A stretch of 5,428 nt of DNA, taken from Paludibacter sp. (GTDB lineage Bacteria; Bacteroidota; Bacteroidia; Bacteroidales; Paludibacteraceae). A program made the translations under genes and the position numbers. The DNA is taken from NCBI GenBank assembly GCA_031284665.1, contig JAITXR010000098.1, positions 1 to 5,428 on the forward strand, written 5' to 3'. Positions 1 to 5,428 of the stretch are shown here, piece after piece. Each line of letters opens with the position of its first letter. Position 1 is the stretch's first letter. A model generated the notes under the pieces. It was given only the letters and a program-made list of their open reading frames with translations. It did no database searches and was not told the origin of the DNA.

Positions 1-88
1 GGAGAGATGCTCGAGTGGTTTAAGAGGCACGCTTGGAAAGCGTGTGTGCGGCAAAACTGTACCGGGGGTTCGAATCCCTTTCTCTCCG
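1..88 (+). tRNA. tRNA-Ser (anticodon GGA)
   Basis: A complete class II tRNA. The acceptor stem pairs bases 1-7 (GGAGAGA) with 81-87 (TCTCTCC), and G88 is the discriminator base, as is usual for serine tRNAs. The anticodon stem pairs 28-32 with 40-44 and closes the loop TTGGAAA (33-39), giving anticodon GGA at 35-37, which reads UCC and UCU serine codons. A long variable arm, the hallmark of tRNA-Ser/Leu/Tyr, pairs 46-51 with 57-62, including G-U pairs. The T arm is 64-80 with loop TTCGAAT. No CCA is encoded after base 88, so the 3' end must be added by tRNA nucleotidyltransferase. The promoter lies left of the window. Confidence 0.97.
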
Positions 89-98
89 CTGATAATAG

Positions 99-134
99 AA
101 GGTGGCAAATTGGAAAACAATAGCCACTTTTTTT
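99..134 (+). terminator. Intrinsic terminator of the tRNA-Ser gene
   Basis: Bases 99-106 pair with 123-130 (core GGTGGC with GCCACT, one G-U). Inside it a second short stem, ATTG 109-112 with CAAT 118-121, closes a GAAAA loop. The outer stem runs directly into a T run (128-134). Its place 10 bases after the tRNA fits termination of the tRNA transcript, and suggests that the next gene is not simply read through from it. Confidence 0.72.
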
Positions 135-171
135 ATAATTAGTTCAATATCAACATAATAAGTTAAAGAAA

Positions 172-1038
172 ATGAAAGCATTTATCGTAACAATATTGTT
201 TTTCACAGTTATTTCGTGCCGACCGTACAGCGAAAAAATATTACTTTATCCTACCGGAGCAGCCGAAAGCAACGAACTCGAAGGCAAGGAAGTTACCGAC
301 CGCCATGCGAAATTTATTTACAATGTAGAGCAAGCGCGGATCTACGCTTATCCTGCGCCAAAAAACAACAATACCGGCACAGCCATACTTATACTCCCCG
401 GTGGAAGTTATATTGGGTTAGCATACGAAATTCAGGGGTCTGATATGGCTCGATGGCTCAATTCTATGGGCATTTCGGCATTTGTTTTGTATTACCGTAT
501 GCCTAACGGACATCACGAAATTCCGCTTCAAGATGCTAAAACTGCGCTCGAAATTATTCACCAGCGCGCTGCCGAATGGCAAATTGACCAAGCGAAAATT
601 GGCGTTATGGGTTTTTCGGCAGGAGGGCATTTGGCGGCAAGCGTAAGCACGCACTACGCTACTGCCGAACAGCGACCGGCTTTTATGATTCTCGGTTATC
701 CCGTAATTTCATTAATAAGCGATACGCACGGTCAATCGCGAACAAATCTGATTGGAAAAGAAGAAAACGATTCGCTTATTGCGCTATATAGCAACGAGTT
801 ACACGTTACCTCAAATACTCCTCGTGCGTTTATTTTTCATGCTATCGACGATGATATAGTGTCAATATCACATTCGCGAAACTTTGCCGATTCGCTCCGC
901 ACACACGGAATTGAATGTGTGTATAAAGAATACCGACAGGGTGGACACGGTTTTTGTCTTCCCGAAAATGGCGTAGATTCGGATTCTTGGAACGAAGATT
1001 TGGCTAAATGGTTAGAAGATAATCATTTACGGGATTAG
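172..1038 (+). CDS. Lipoprotein alpha/beta hydrolase, acetyl-xylan-esterase/BD-FAE-like
   Basis: A 288-residue predicted carboxylesterase. Seen in the sequence: a hydrophobic N-terminus ending in lipobox VISC (13-16), so Cys16 is the likely lipidated residue and the protein is probably anchored in the envelope. The mature part has an oxyanion-hole PGGSY motif (76-80), a nucleophile elbow GFSAG with Ser149 followed by GHLA, an acid in HAIDDDIV (probably Asp227), and His259 in GGHGF. The triad is therefore complete, in the order expected of the family. Known of the family: such proteins remove acetyl or feruloyl groups from xylan and other polysaccharides. The exact substrate is inferred and could be another small ester. 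No polysaccharide-utilisation genes lie nearby. The start at 172 gives a full signal peptide, and the upstream bases are A-rich with no Shine-Dalgarno, normal for Bacteroidetes. I could not recognise a promoter between the tRNA terminator and the start. No acidic residues follow Cys16, so there is no obvious surface-export signal. Confidence 0.85.
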   Translation: MKAFIVTILFFTVISCRPYSEKILLYPTGAAESNELEGKEVTDRHAKFIYNVEQARIYAYPAPKNNNTGTAILILPGGSYIGLAYEIQGSDMARWLNSMGISAFVLYYRMPNGHHEIPLQDAKTALEIIHQRAAEWQIDQAKIGVMGFSAGGHLAASVSTHYATAEQRPAFMILGYPVISLISDTHGQSRTNLIGKEENDSLIALYSNELHVTSNTPRAFIFHAIDDDIVSISHSRNFADSLRTHGIECVYKEYRQGGHGFCLPENGVDSDSWNEDLAKWLEDNHLRD

Positions 1039-1058
1039 AAGATTTTCTTGATTAATAC

Positions 1059-1110
1059 AAAAAAACATTCAGTAGAGCCTTGCCCCAACACGCCGGACAG
1101 GCTCTAACTG
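1059..1110 (-). terminator. Hairpin with minus-strand T run, possible terminator
   Basis: AGAGCCT (1074-1080) pairs with AGGCTCT (1099-1105). Flanking CAGT (1070-1073) pairs with ACTG (1107-1110) across a one-base bulge at 1106, and about four further pairs extend into the loop. Read on the minus strand, the stem is followed after four bases by seven T (plus-strand A run 1059-1065). This arrangement suits termination of minus-strand transcription from the DUF5020 gene, though it lies about 200 bases beyond that gene's stop. On the plus strand no T run follows, so it is a poor plus-strand terminator for the hydrolase. It could instead be a dispersed repeat. Confidence 0.45.
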
Positions 1111-1275
1111 GGATTAAAAACCGGAATATGTGATTTATTTTACATACTTAAAATAAAAAAGATAATATCCATAACAACGACACATTATTAACAAAATTGA
1201 CCACAGAGGCTACAGAGTGGAGAGACAGGCGTAAAGCATCTCAATAATGTACCGCGAAATGGCGAAATACAAATT
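1111..1275. other. Convergent intergenic stretch, no gene seen
   Basis: No coding frame or RNA gene is apparent. It holds an AT-only perfect inverted repeat, TTTATTTTA (1134-1142) with TAAAATAAA (1149-1157) around a six-base loop, which may be chance in DNA this AT-rich. Around 1201-1217 there is a purine-rich stretch with repeated ACAGAG words. The resemblance of this stretch to Bacteroidetes intergenic repeats is from memory only. Confidence 0.4.
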
Positions 1276-1303
1276 GTAGAGACGTGGCGTGCCGCGTTTC
1301 TGC
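1276..1303. repeat. REP-like palindrome at the 3' end of the DUF5020 gene
   Basis: Bases 1276-1288 and 1291-1303 form two 13-base arms that pair at every position if G-U wobble is allowed (four wobble pairs), separated by only two bases. A real hairpin would open to a CGTG tetraloop. The wobbles are G-U only in plus-strand RNA; in minus-strand RNA they become A-C mismatches, so the plus orientation is the more stable one. The left arm begins GTAGAGACG, a word recalled from dispersed palindromic repeats in several bacterial genomes. It lies eight bases beyond the stop of the minus-strand gene and has no T run on either side, so it is not a standard intrinsic terminator. It may be a REP/MITE-like element or a 3'-end stabiliser. 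Confidence 0.5.
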
Positions 1304-1311
1304 TGTTATTC

Positions 1312-2016
1312 TCAAAAAATCCATTTCACCGCCAGCGTTGGGCAAACTTTAAATCCATAAACACTGCCAAAATTACTTGCCATTTCGATTTCGCTGCCCG
1401 CCGCGAAATGTTTGCTGAAATTATACCAAAATTGAGGCTCGGAAATAAACACAAATTTTGTGTCAATCGGCTCAATTTCCTTGCCTGCTGCATTAGTAAA
1501 ATTGGTATTTGTCTCGCGCCAAAAATCAGCAAAGCCGGATGCCGTAAATTTACCATCAAAAAAATGCAAAGTCCACACCGCTGTTAATTGAAACGAGAGC
1601 GGCGTTTTATCCGTTATATATTTGTATAAAACTTTGAAATTCAAAAACTTGGTAAATTTCGTGTCGTTCCAAGCATAATCCACACCTCCCAAAAAAGCGT
1701 GATTTATCGGCAGGTAATCTCCCTGCACGCCCATCATTCCACCATTATATTCAATGTGAGCCGAAAACGGAGCGTCCCAAAACTTCAAGCAGCGAGCAAT
1801 TTCGAGATAAGCCATCGAAGGCTCGTGATATTTTCCGCCGTCGAAATCAATATCGACAAAGAAAAACGTGTTTCCGAACTTGTCATCCGAAAACATCTCG
1901 AAGGTAGAAGTAAGATAATTACGATTTTTGCCCATATCATAATGCAGTTGCAAATTAGTTTGCGCATTGAGCCAAAAAGGAAGAAAAAGCCAGAAAAGCG
2001 AGATGAAAGTTTTCAT
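1312..2016 (-). CDS. DUF5020 family protein, predicted outer-membrane beta-barrel
   Basis: A 234-residue protein recognised as DUF5020 (PF16412, Tsx-like barrel relatives) by its run of motifs: YLTSTFEMFSDDKFGNTFFFVDIDF (residues 36-60), YLEIARCLKFWDAPFSAHIEYNGG (71-94), LYKYI, SFQLTAVWTLHFF, GFADFWRE and FKVCPTLAVKWIF at the end. A signal peptide covers about residues 1-18 (cleavage likely after NA, before QT), so it is exported. The many aromatic-rich alternating stretches and the terminal phenylalanine are typical of outer-membrane barrels, and the length fits the family. Family knowledge suggests a nucleoside-channel-like fold, but no substrate is established and none can be read from the sequence. 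It is divergent from the PpiD-like gene and convergent with the esterase, so it forms its own transcription unit. The start at 2016 gives the complete signal peptide. Confidence 0.85.
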   Translation of the reverse strand: MKTFISLFWLFLPFWLNAQTNLQLHYDMGKNRNYLTSTFEMFSDDKFGNTFFFVDIDFDGGKYHEPSMAYLEIARCLKFWDAPFSAHIEYNGGMMGVQGDYLPINHAFLGGVDYAWNDTKFTKFLNFKVLYKYITDKTPLSFQLTAVWTLHFFDGKFTASGFADFWRETNTNFTNAAGKEIEPIDTKFVFISEPQFWYNFSKHFAAGSEIEMASNFGSVYGFKVCPTLAVKWIF

Positions 2017-2079
2017 ATTCTTGTTTTTTAAGTGGTTTGCAAGTACACTGAGAAGTAAAATTTTCGATAATTAATTCGG

Positions 2080-2087
2080 CAAAGATA
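2080..2087 (-). promoter_or_regulatory. Promoter -7 box of the DUF5020 gene
   Basis: On the minus strand this reads TATCTTTG, an exact match to the Bacteroidetes -7 consensus TAnnTTTG. About 20 bases upstream (2102-2110) lies a T-rich stretch in place of a clear TTTG -33 box. Transcription would begin near 2073, leaving a leader of roughly 55-60 bases before the start at 2016. Confidence 0.65.
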
Positions 2088-2156
2088 GCACAAAACCAGC
2101 CGAAAAAACATAATTATGCAGAAAAATTCAGTTTGAACGTAAAAAAAATTTAATCT

Positions 2157-2188
2157 TTTGGTTATTACAAAGTTTTTTAGTATCTTCG
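2157..2188 (+). promoter_or_regulatory. Promoter of the PpiD-like gene (-33 and -7 boxes)
   Basis: TTTG (2157-2160) and TATCTTCG (2181-2188) are separated by 20 bases, the normal spacing for the Bacteroidetes primary sigma factor. The -7 box differs from TAnnTTTG at one position. Transcription would start near 2193-2196, giving a leader of about 60 bases, AT-rich and without a Shine-Dalgarno, before the ATG at 2254. Confidence 0.65.
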
Positions 2189-2253
2189 CCGCTCAAATTT
2201 TGTGAATAAACATTAATCAAAAATTATAAATTAAAAAAACAAAACTATAGAAA

Positions 2254-4371
2254 ATGGCAGTATTAACAAAAATCAGAAGTTGGGGAGTATGGTTGATAGT
2301 AATCATTCTTCTTGCATTATTAGCCTTTGTTCTTGGCGATGCTCTTAATAGTGGCTCATCGTATTTTAACAAACAACGTCAAATCATAGGCGAAATCGAT
2401 GGCGAGTCGATTGATTATTTCAAAGACTTTGAGCCAATGGTAAATCAACTTACCGATTATTATAAAATTCAGAACAACACCAACGAACTTGGCGAAGACG
2501 CTGCAATGCAAATTCGGGCATCGGTGTGGGATATGATTTTGAATGACCAATTGCTCGGTGCACAAGCCGAAAAAATGGGACTTACGGTAAGTAAAGACGA
2601 ACTGAACGAGTACCTGATTGGCTACAAAATTCATCCAATAATTCAGCAAAGTCGCTTGTTTGCCGACGAAAACGGCAGATTCAGCATTGCAAATCTTCAG
2701 CAATTTTTGCAGGCAATAGAACAGTCTGAAGGCAATGCGGAAGCACAGCAACAAATGCAACAATATACCAATTTTTGGATATTTGTGCAATCGAGAATAA
2801 AAGCATCTGTATTGCAGGAAAAACTTCAAACTTTAATTGGCAAATCGCTTACTGCCAATAAATTAGATGCGCAGCACAGTTTTGATATTGCAAAAACAAG
2901 CGTGGATGTAAATTATTTTGTACAACCTTATTTTACTTATCCCGACTCGTTGTTGAAAGTTAGCAACCAAGAAATACGCGACTATTATAGCAAACACAAA
3001 AACGAATACAAAACCGACGAATTGCGTTCAATGGATTATGTGGTTTTTGAAGTAAAACCATCGGCAGAGGACTATCAGAAAGTTCAAAGCGAAATGGATA
3101 CACTTGCAGCGCAATTCCGCGCGACCGACGATGCCAAAGTATTTGTAAACCGCAACTCCGAAGTACGTTTTAGCGATATTCCTTTTACCGAAACCACAGT
3201 GCCGGAAGAATATAAGGACTTTGCATTCAGCAATCCGGTAGGCAGCGTTACCGACCCGATTTTTTCAAACAACACACACACAATGGCTCGCATTGTGGAG
3301 AACAACATTATTTCGTCGGACTCGGTACGCCTGAGTTACATCGCAGTTACTCCGGCACACGTGGGTAGAGCCGACAGTTTACTTGCTGTAATTAATAAAG
3401 GTGGAGATTTTGCCGCTCTTGCCGCTCAATATTCGGACGACGCTCAAACTGCCTCGAAAGGTGGTGATATTGAATGGATTACCTACAATATGACAGGAAT
3501 GGACACTACCATAATGCACAACGCTTTTGGTGGCAAAGTGAATGATGTGTTTATCAAAGAAAACAGCAACGCAACGATGATTTTCAAAATTACCGACAAA
3601 ACAAAACCTACACGCAAAGTAAAACTCGCTTTCCTGCAGATCTCTGTTAGTCCGAGCAATGCTACTGTAAGTCAGATTTTTAACGAGGCAAAACAATTTG
3701 CTGCCGAATTAAAGGCTGCTGATTTCTCGAAAAAAGCCGAAGAAAAAGGTTATCTCGTACAAAATGCTATCGAATTACCCGCAACTTCAAACAATATTGC
3801 AAATCTTACAGGCACTCGCAAATTAGTTCAATGGTTGTTTGAAAACAAAATCGGTACTGTTTCGGATGTTCACGACTGTGGCAACCGTAATATAGTAACA
3901 GTTGTAACCGATGTTGTCAAAAAAGGATTCCGAAGTGTTGAAAATGTTACTCCTCAAATTAAAGTAAAATTATTACAGGATAAAAAAGCCGAAGCAATTT
4001 CAAAATCAATAGCCGAAAAACTTGCCGGCAATACTTCGATAGATGCTTTGGCTGCCACTTTGGGTTTTGAAGTAAAAACAGCAAACGCTGTAAACTTTTC
4101 GTCATACCAATTTGGAGTTGCCGGATTTGAGCCTGCTGTACAAGGAGTTGCAACAACATTGCCGACAGGCAAAATTTCAAATCCTATAAAAGGAAATGCC
4201 GGAGTTTATGTAATAGAAACTCTTAACCCGCAAGAAACAGCTGCTACTTTCGACAAAAATATTCAGATACAGCAATTAAATCAACAACTGAATTATTCGT
4301 TGCCATACCTGATTATTCAAGATATTCGCAATAAAGCAAATATTACCGACAATAGATTAAGATTTTTTTAA
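2254..4371 (+). CDS. ppiD: PpiD/SurA-like membrane-anchored periplasmic folding factor
   Basis: A 705-residue protein. Layout: a short basic N-terminus, one membrane segment at about residues 12-28, then a long periplasmic region. Residues about 40-215 form a SurA-N-type helical chaperone domain (IGEIDGESIDYFKDFEP, then VWDMILNDQLLGAQAEKMGLTVS). Parvulin-like sequence follows; the best unit is about 358-450, with GGDFAALAAQYSDDAQTASKGGDIEW. Known of the family: PpiD and SurA assist folding of secreted and outer-membrane proteins next to the Sec translocon. Odd points: the parvulin start normally reading SHILV is SYIAV here (Tyr361), and the GyHI motif near the domain's end has become NATMIF, so both active-site histidines appear lost. 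This suggests a chaperone rather than an active prolyl isomerase (inference). The repeat of the parvulin end signature is described in the findings. The length and the DNRxRFF-like C-terminus suit the Bacteroidetes form. It stands alone between its own promoter and terminator. Confidence 0.88.
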   Translation: MAVLTKIRSWGVWLIVIILLALLAFVLGDALNSGSSYFNKQRQIIGEIDGESIDYFKDFEPMVNQLTDYYKIQNNTNELGEDAAMQIRASVWDMILNDQLLGAQAEKMGLTVSKDELNEYLIGYKIHPIIQQSRLFADENGRFSIANLQQFLQAIEQSEGNAEAQQQMQQYTNFWIFVQSRIKASVLQEKLQTLIGKSLTANKLDAQHSFDIAKTSVDVNYFVQPYFTYPDSLLKVSNQEIRDYYSKHKNEYKTDELRSMDYVVFEVKPSAEDYQKVQSEMDTLAAQFRATDDAKVFVNRNSEVRFSDIPFTETTVPEEYKDFAFSNPVGSVTDPIFSNNTHTMARIVENNIISSDSVRLSYIAVTPAHVGRADSLLAVINKGGDFAALAAQYSDDAQTASKGGDIEWITYNMTGMDTTIMHNAFGGKVNDVFIKENSNATMIFKITDKTKPTRKVKLAFLQISVSPSNATVSQIFNEAKQFAAELKAADFSKKAEEKGYLVQNAIELPATSNNIANLTGTRKLVQWLFENKIGTVSDVHDCGNRNIVTVVTDVVKKGFRSVENVTPQIKVKLLQDKKAEAISKSIAEKLAGNTSIDALAATLGFEVKTANAVNFSSYQFGVAGFEPAVQGVATTLPTGKISNPIKGNAGVYVIETLNPQETAATFDKNIQIQQLNQQLNYSLPYLIIQDIRNKANITDNRLRFF

Positions 4372-4394
4372 TTTGACTATATATATAAATGTGG

Positions 4395-4434
4395 ATAACG
4401 GAGTGAGAGAATATCTTCATTCCGTTATTTTTTT
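4395..4434 (+). terminator. Intrinsic terminator of the PpiD-like gene
   Basis: Bases 4395-4407 pair with 4416-4428 in a 13-pair stem (core ATAACGGA with TCCGTTAT, two G-U pairs) around an eight-base loop, followed at once by seven T (4428-4434). It lies 23 bases after the stop codon. It is the clearest terminator in the window and separates this gene from rlmN. Confidence 0.88.
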
Positions 4435-4448
4435 AATATTAACTTCAT

Positions 4449-4456
4449 TTACTTTG
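4449..4456 (+). promoter_or_regulatory. Possible rlmN promoter -7 box
   Basis: TTACTTTG matches TAnnTTTG except at the second base. About 20 bases upstream lies only the T run of the preceding terminator, not a clear TTTG. If used, transcription would start near 4462 and the hairpin at 4466-4499 would open the rlmN transcript. A weaker alternative, TACTTTTT at 4528-4535, would leave a leader of only about 10 bases. Confidence 0.3.
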
Positions 4457-4465
4457 TGGTTATAA

Positions 4466-4499
4466 AACCCTGTTAGGGGTTAAAAAACCTAACAGAGTT
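4466..4499. repeat. Inverted repeat in the rlmN leader
   Basis: CTGTTAGG (4470-4477) pairs perfectly with CCTAACAG (4488-4495) around a ten-base loop. Beyond one mismatch (4469/4496), three further pairs give 11 pairs of 12. No T run follows, and there is no start codon between 4457 and 4551, so it is neither a standard terminator nor part of a leader-peptide attenuator. It may be a dispersed palindrome or a leader structure. Confidence 0.6.
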
Positions 4500-4551
4500 A
4501 GAGCAAAATTAAACTGCGCGTTTTTAATACTTTTTTAAATACCTTATTATT

Positions 4552-5428
4552 ATGGTTTTACTTGGGAAAACACCTGACGAAATTAAACAAACAATTACAG
4601 AATTATCGATGCCCGCATTTACTGCCCGCCAGATTAGCGATTGGCTATATCGCAAACGTGCAGATACGATTGAGCAAATGTCGAACATATCGCTTGCAAA
4701 CCGACAAAAACTGTCGCAAAACAATATATCGACCGGGCGGAAATTACCTGTCGAAGAACAAATTTCAACGGATGGAACTCGGAAATATCTTTTCCTGACC
4801 GAAAAAGGTAATTATATCGAAACAGTGTATATTCCTGATGGCGAGCGACATACATTATGCGTTTCGTCGCAGGCGGGTTGCAAGATGAACTGTGTGTTTT
4901 GCCATACAGGGAAAATAGGATTTATCGAAAATCTGTCGGCAAGCGATATTTTAAATCAAATTTATTCAGTGCCGCAAGCCGATATTCTCACAAATATTGT
5001 ATTTATGGGGATGGGCGAGCCGTTGGACAATCTCGCAAATGTGCTGCGAACTATCGAAATTATTACCGCCGATTACGCTTATGCTTGGAGTCCTCACCGC
5101 ATTACACTTTCCACAGTGGGGTTAATTCAGCCAATGAAACAATTTCTCGATGCCACAAACTGTCATCTTGCCATCAGCCTTCATTCCCCCTTTCACGACG
5201 AAAGAATAAACCTTGTGCCTGCCGAAAAAGCATTCCCTTTTGCCGACATTATCAACGAACTGAAAGAATACGATTTTGCACATCAACGGCGACTTTCGGT
5301 TGAATACATATTGTTCGACGGCATAAACGATACTCCCGACCACGCTCGCGAATTGACAAGAATACTCAATGGTTTAAACTGCCGCGTAAACCTAATCCGT
5401 TTTCACGAAATTCGGGGGATGGAATTAC
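4552..5428 (+). CDS. rlmN: RlmN, 23S rRNA (adenine-C2)-methyltransferase, 3' end cut by window
   Basis: The first 292 residues of a radical-SAM enzyme that methylates C2 of adenine 2503 in 23S rRNA; in E. coli it also acts on A37 of some tRNAs. Seen: an N-terminal domain with FTARQISDWLY (23-33); the radical-SAM iron-sulfur motif CKMNCVFC with Cys110, Cys114 and Cys117; Cys103 in LCVSSQ, seven residues before the cluster, matching E. coli Cys118, which acts in the methyl transfer; FMGMGEPLDN (151-160) for SAM binding; then ITLSTVGL, HLAISLHSP, and RRLSVEYILFDGINDT. The second catalytic cysteine (E. coli Cys355) would lie beyond the right edge. The sequence LSASDILNQIYSVPQADILTNIVF is typical of the Bacteroidetes RlmN. 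Cfr, the resistance relative, is less likely given these motifs. The frame is open throughout. The start at 4552 fits the family's N-terminus (LGKT near the start) and has no Shine-Dalgarno. It appears to be transcribed separately from the upstream gene. Confidence 0.96.
   Translation, partial: MVLLGKTPDEIKQTITELSMPAFTARQISDWLYRKRADTIEQMSNISLANRQKLSQNNISTGRKLPVEEQISTDGTRKYLFLTEKGNYIETVYIPDGERHTLCVSSQAGCKMNCVFCHTGKIGFIENLSASDILNQIYSVPQADILTNIVFMGMGEPLDNLANVLRTIEIITADYAYAWSPHRITLSTVGLIQPMKQFLDATNCHLAISLHSPFHDERINLVPAEKAFPFADIINELKEYDFAHQRRLSVEYILFDGINDTPDHARELTRILNGLNCRVNLIRFHEIRGMEL

Noticed and set aside
1..171. Possible integrated element using the tRNA-Ser 3' end as attachment site
   Set aside because: I see no second copy of the tRNA 3' end in the window, and no integrase or phage gene follows.
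1699..2031. Open frame of 110 codons on the plus strand
   Set aside because: It is antisense to the DUF5020 gene and has no recognisable family.
2356..2829. Open frame of 157 codons on the minus strand
   Set aside because: It is antisense to the PpiD-like gene, with no promoter or recognisable domain; the plus-strand frame is clearly the coding one.
4457..4551. Riboswitch or leader-peptide attenuator ahead of rlmN
   Set aside because: There is no start codon before that of rlmN, no terminator T run after the hairpin and no recognisable riboswitch core.
4857..5303. Open frame of 148 codons on the plus strand
   Set aside because: It lies wholly inside rlmN in another frame, is rich in Arg, Cys and Ser as shadow frames often are, and rlmN keeps all family motifs across it.
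1..5428. CRISPR array, insertion sequence, toxin-antitoxin or defence system
   Set aside because: There are no regularly spaced direct repeats, no transposase or small paired genes, and every long coding frame is assigned to a housekeeping or envelope family.

Overview
The window looks like ordinary chromosomal DNA from a Bacteroidetes (Bacteroidota) bacterium, most likely Bacteroidales or a relative. The signs are: AT-rich DNA; A-rich leaders with no Shine-Dalgarno sequence; promoters of the Bacteroidetes type (TTTG at -33, TAnnTTTG at -7); a DUF5020 outer-membrane protein, a family known mainly from this phylum; and RlmN and PpiD-like proteins whose sequences resemble the Bacteroidetes forms. 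Genus cannot be fixed from the sequence alone.

Layout. 1-88 is a complete tRNA-Ser(GGA) with no encoded CCA, followed by an intrinsic terminator (99-134). 172-1038 (+) encodes a predicted lipoprotein alpha/beta hydrolase of the acetyl-xylan-esterase/BD-FAE type with an intact Ser-Asp-His triad. 1039-1311 is a convergent gap holding three inverted repeats: one resembles a minus-strand terminator, one is AT-only, and one is a REP-like palindrome. 1312-2016 (-) encodes a DUF5020 protein, probably a Tsx-like outer-membrane beta-barrel. 2017-2253 is a divergent promoter region. 2254-4371 (+) encodes a 705-residue PpiD/SurA-type membrane-anchored periplasmic folding factor, closed by a strong terminator (4395-4434). 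After a leader containing a hairpin, rlmN starts at 4552 and runs off the right edge, with its last roughly 50-60 codons missing.

How the genes fit together. Three proteins belong to or act in the cell envelope: a lipoprotein esterase, an outer-membrane barrel, and a periplasmic chaperone-like PPIase relative. The barrel and the chaperone are transcribed divergently from facing promoters, so a link is possible but unproven. rlmN modifies 23S rRNA and appears to be a separate transcription unit. There is no operon of more than one gene here.

I found no CRISPR array, insertion sequence, phage gene, defence system or clearly new multi-gene system. The most interesting points are the apparent four-fold recurrence of a parvulin-like signature without catalytic histidines in the PpiD-like protein, the palindromes in the convergent gap, and the hairpin in the rlmN leader.
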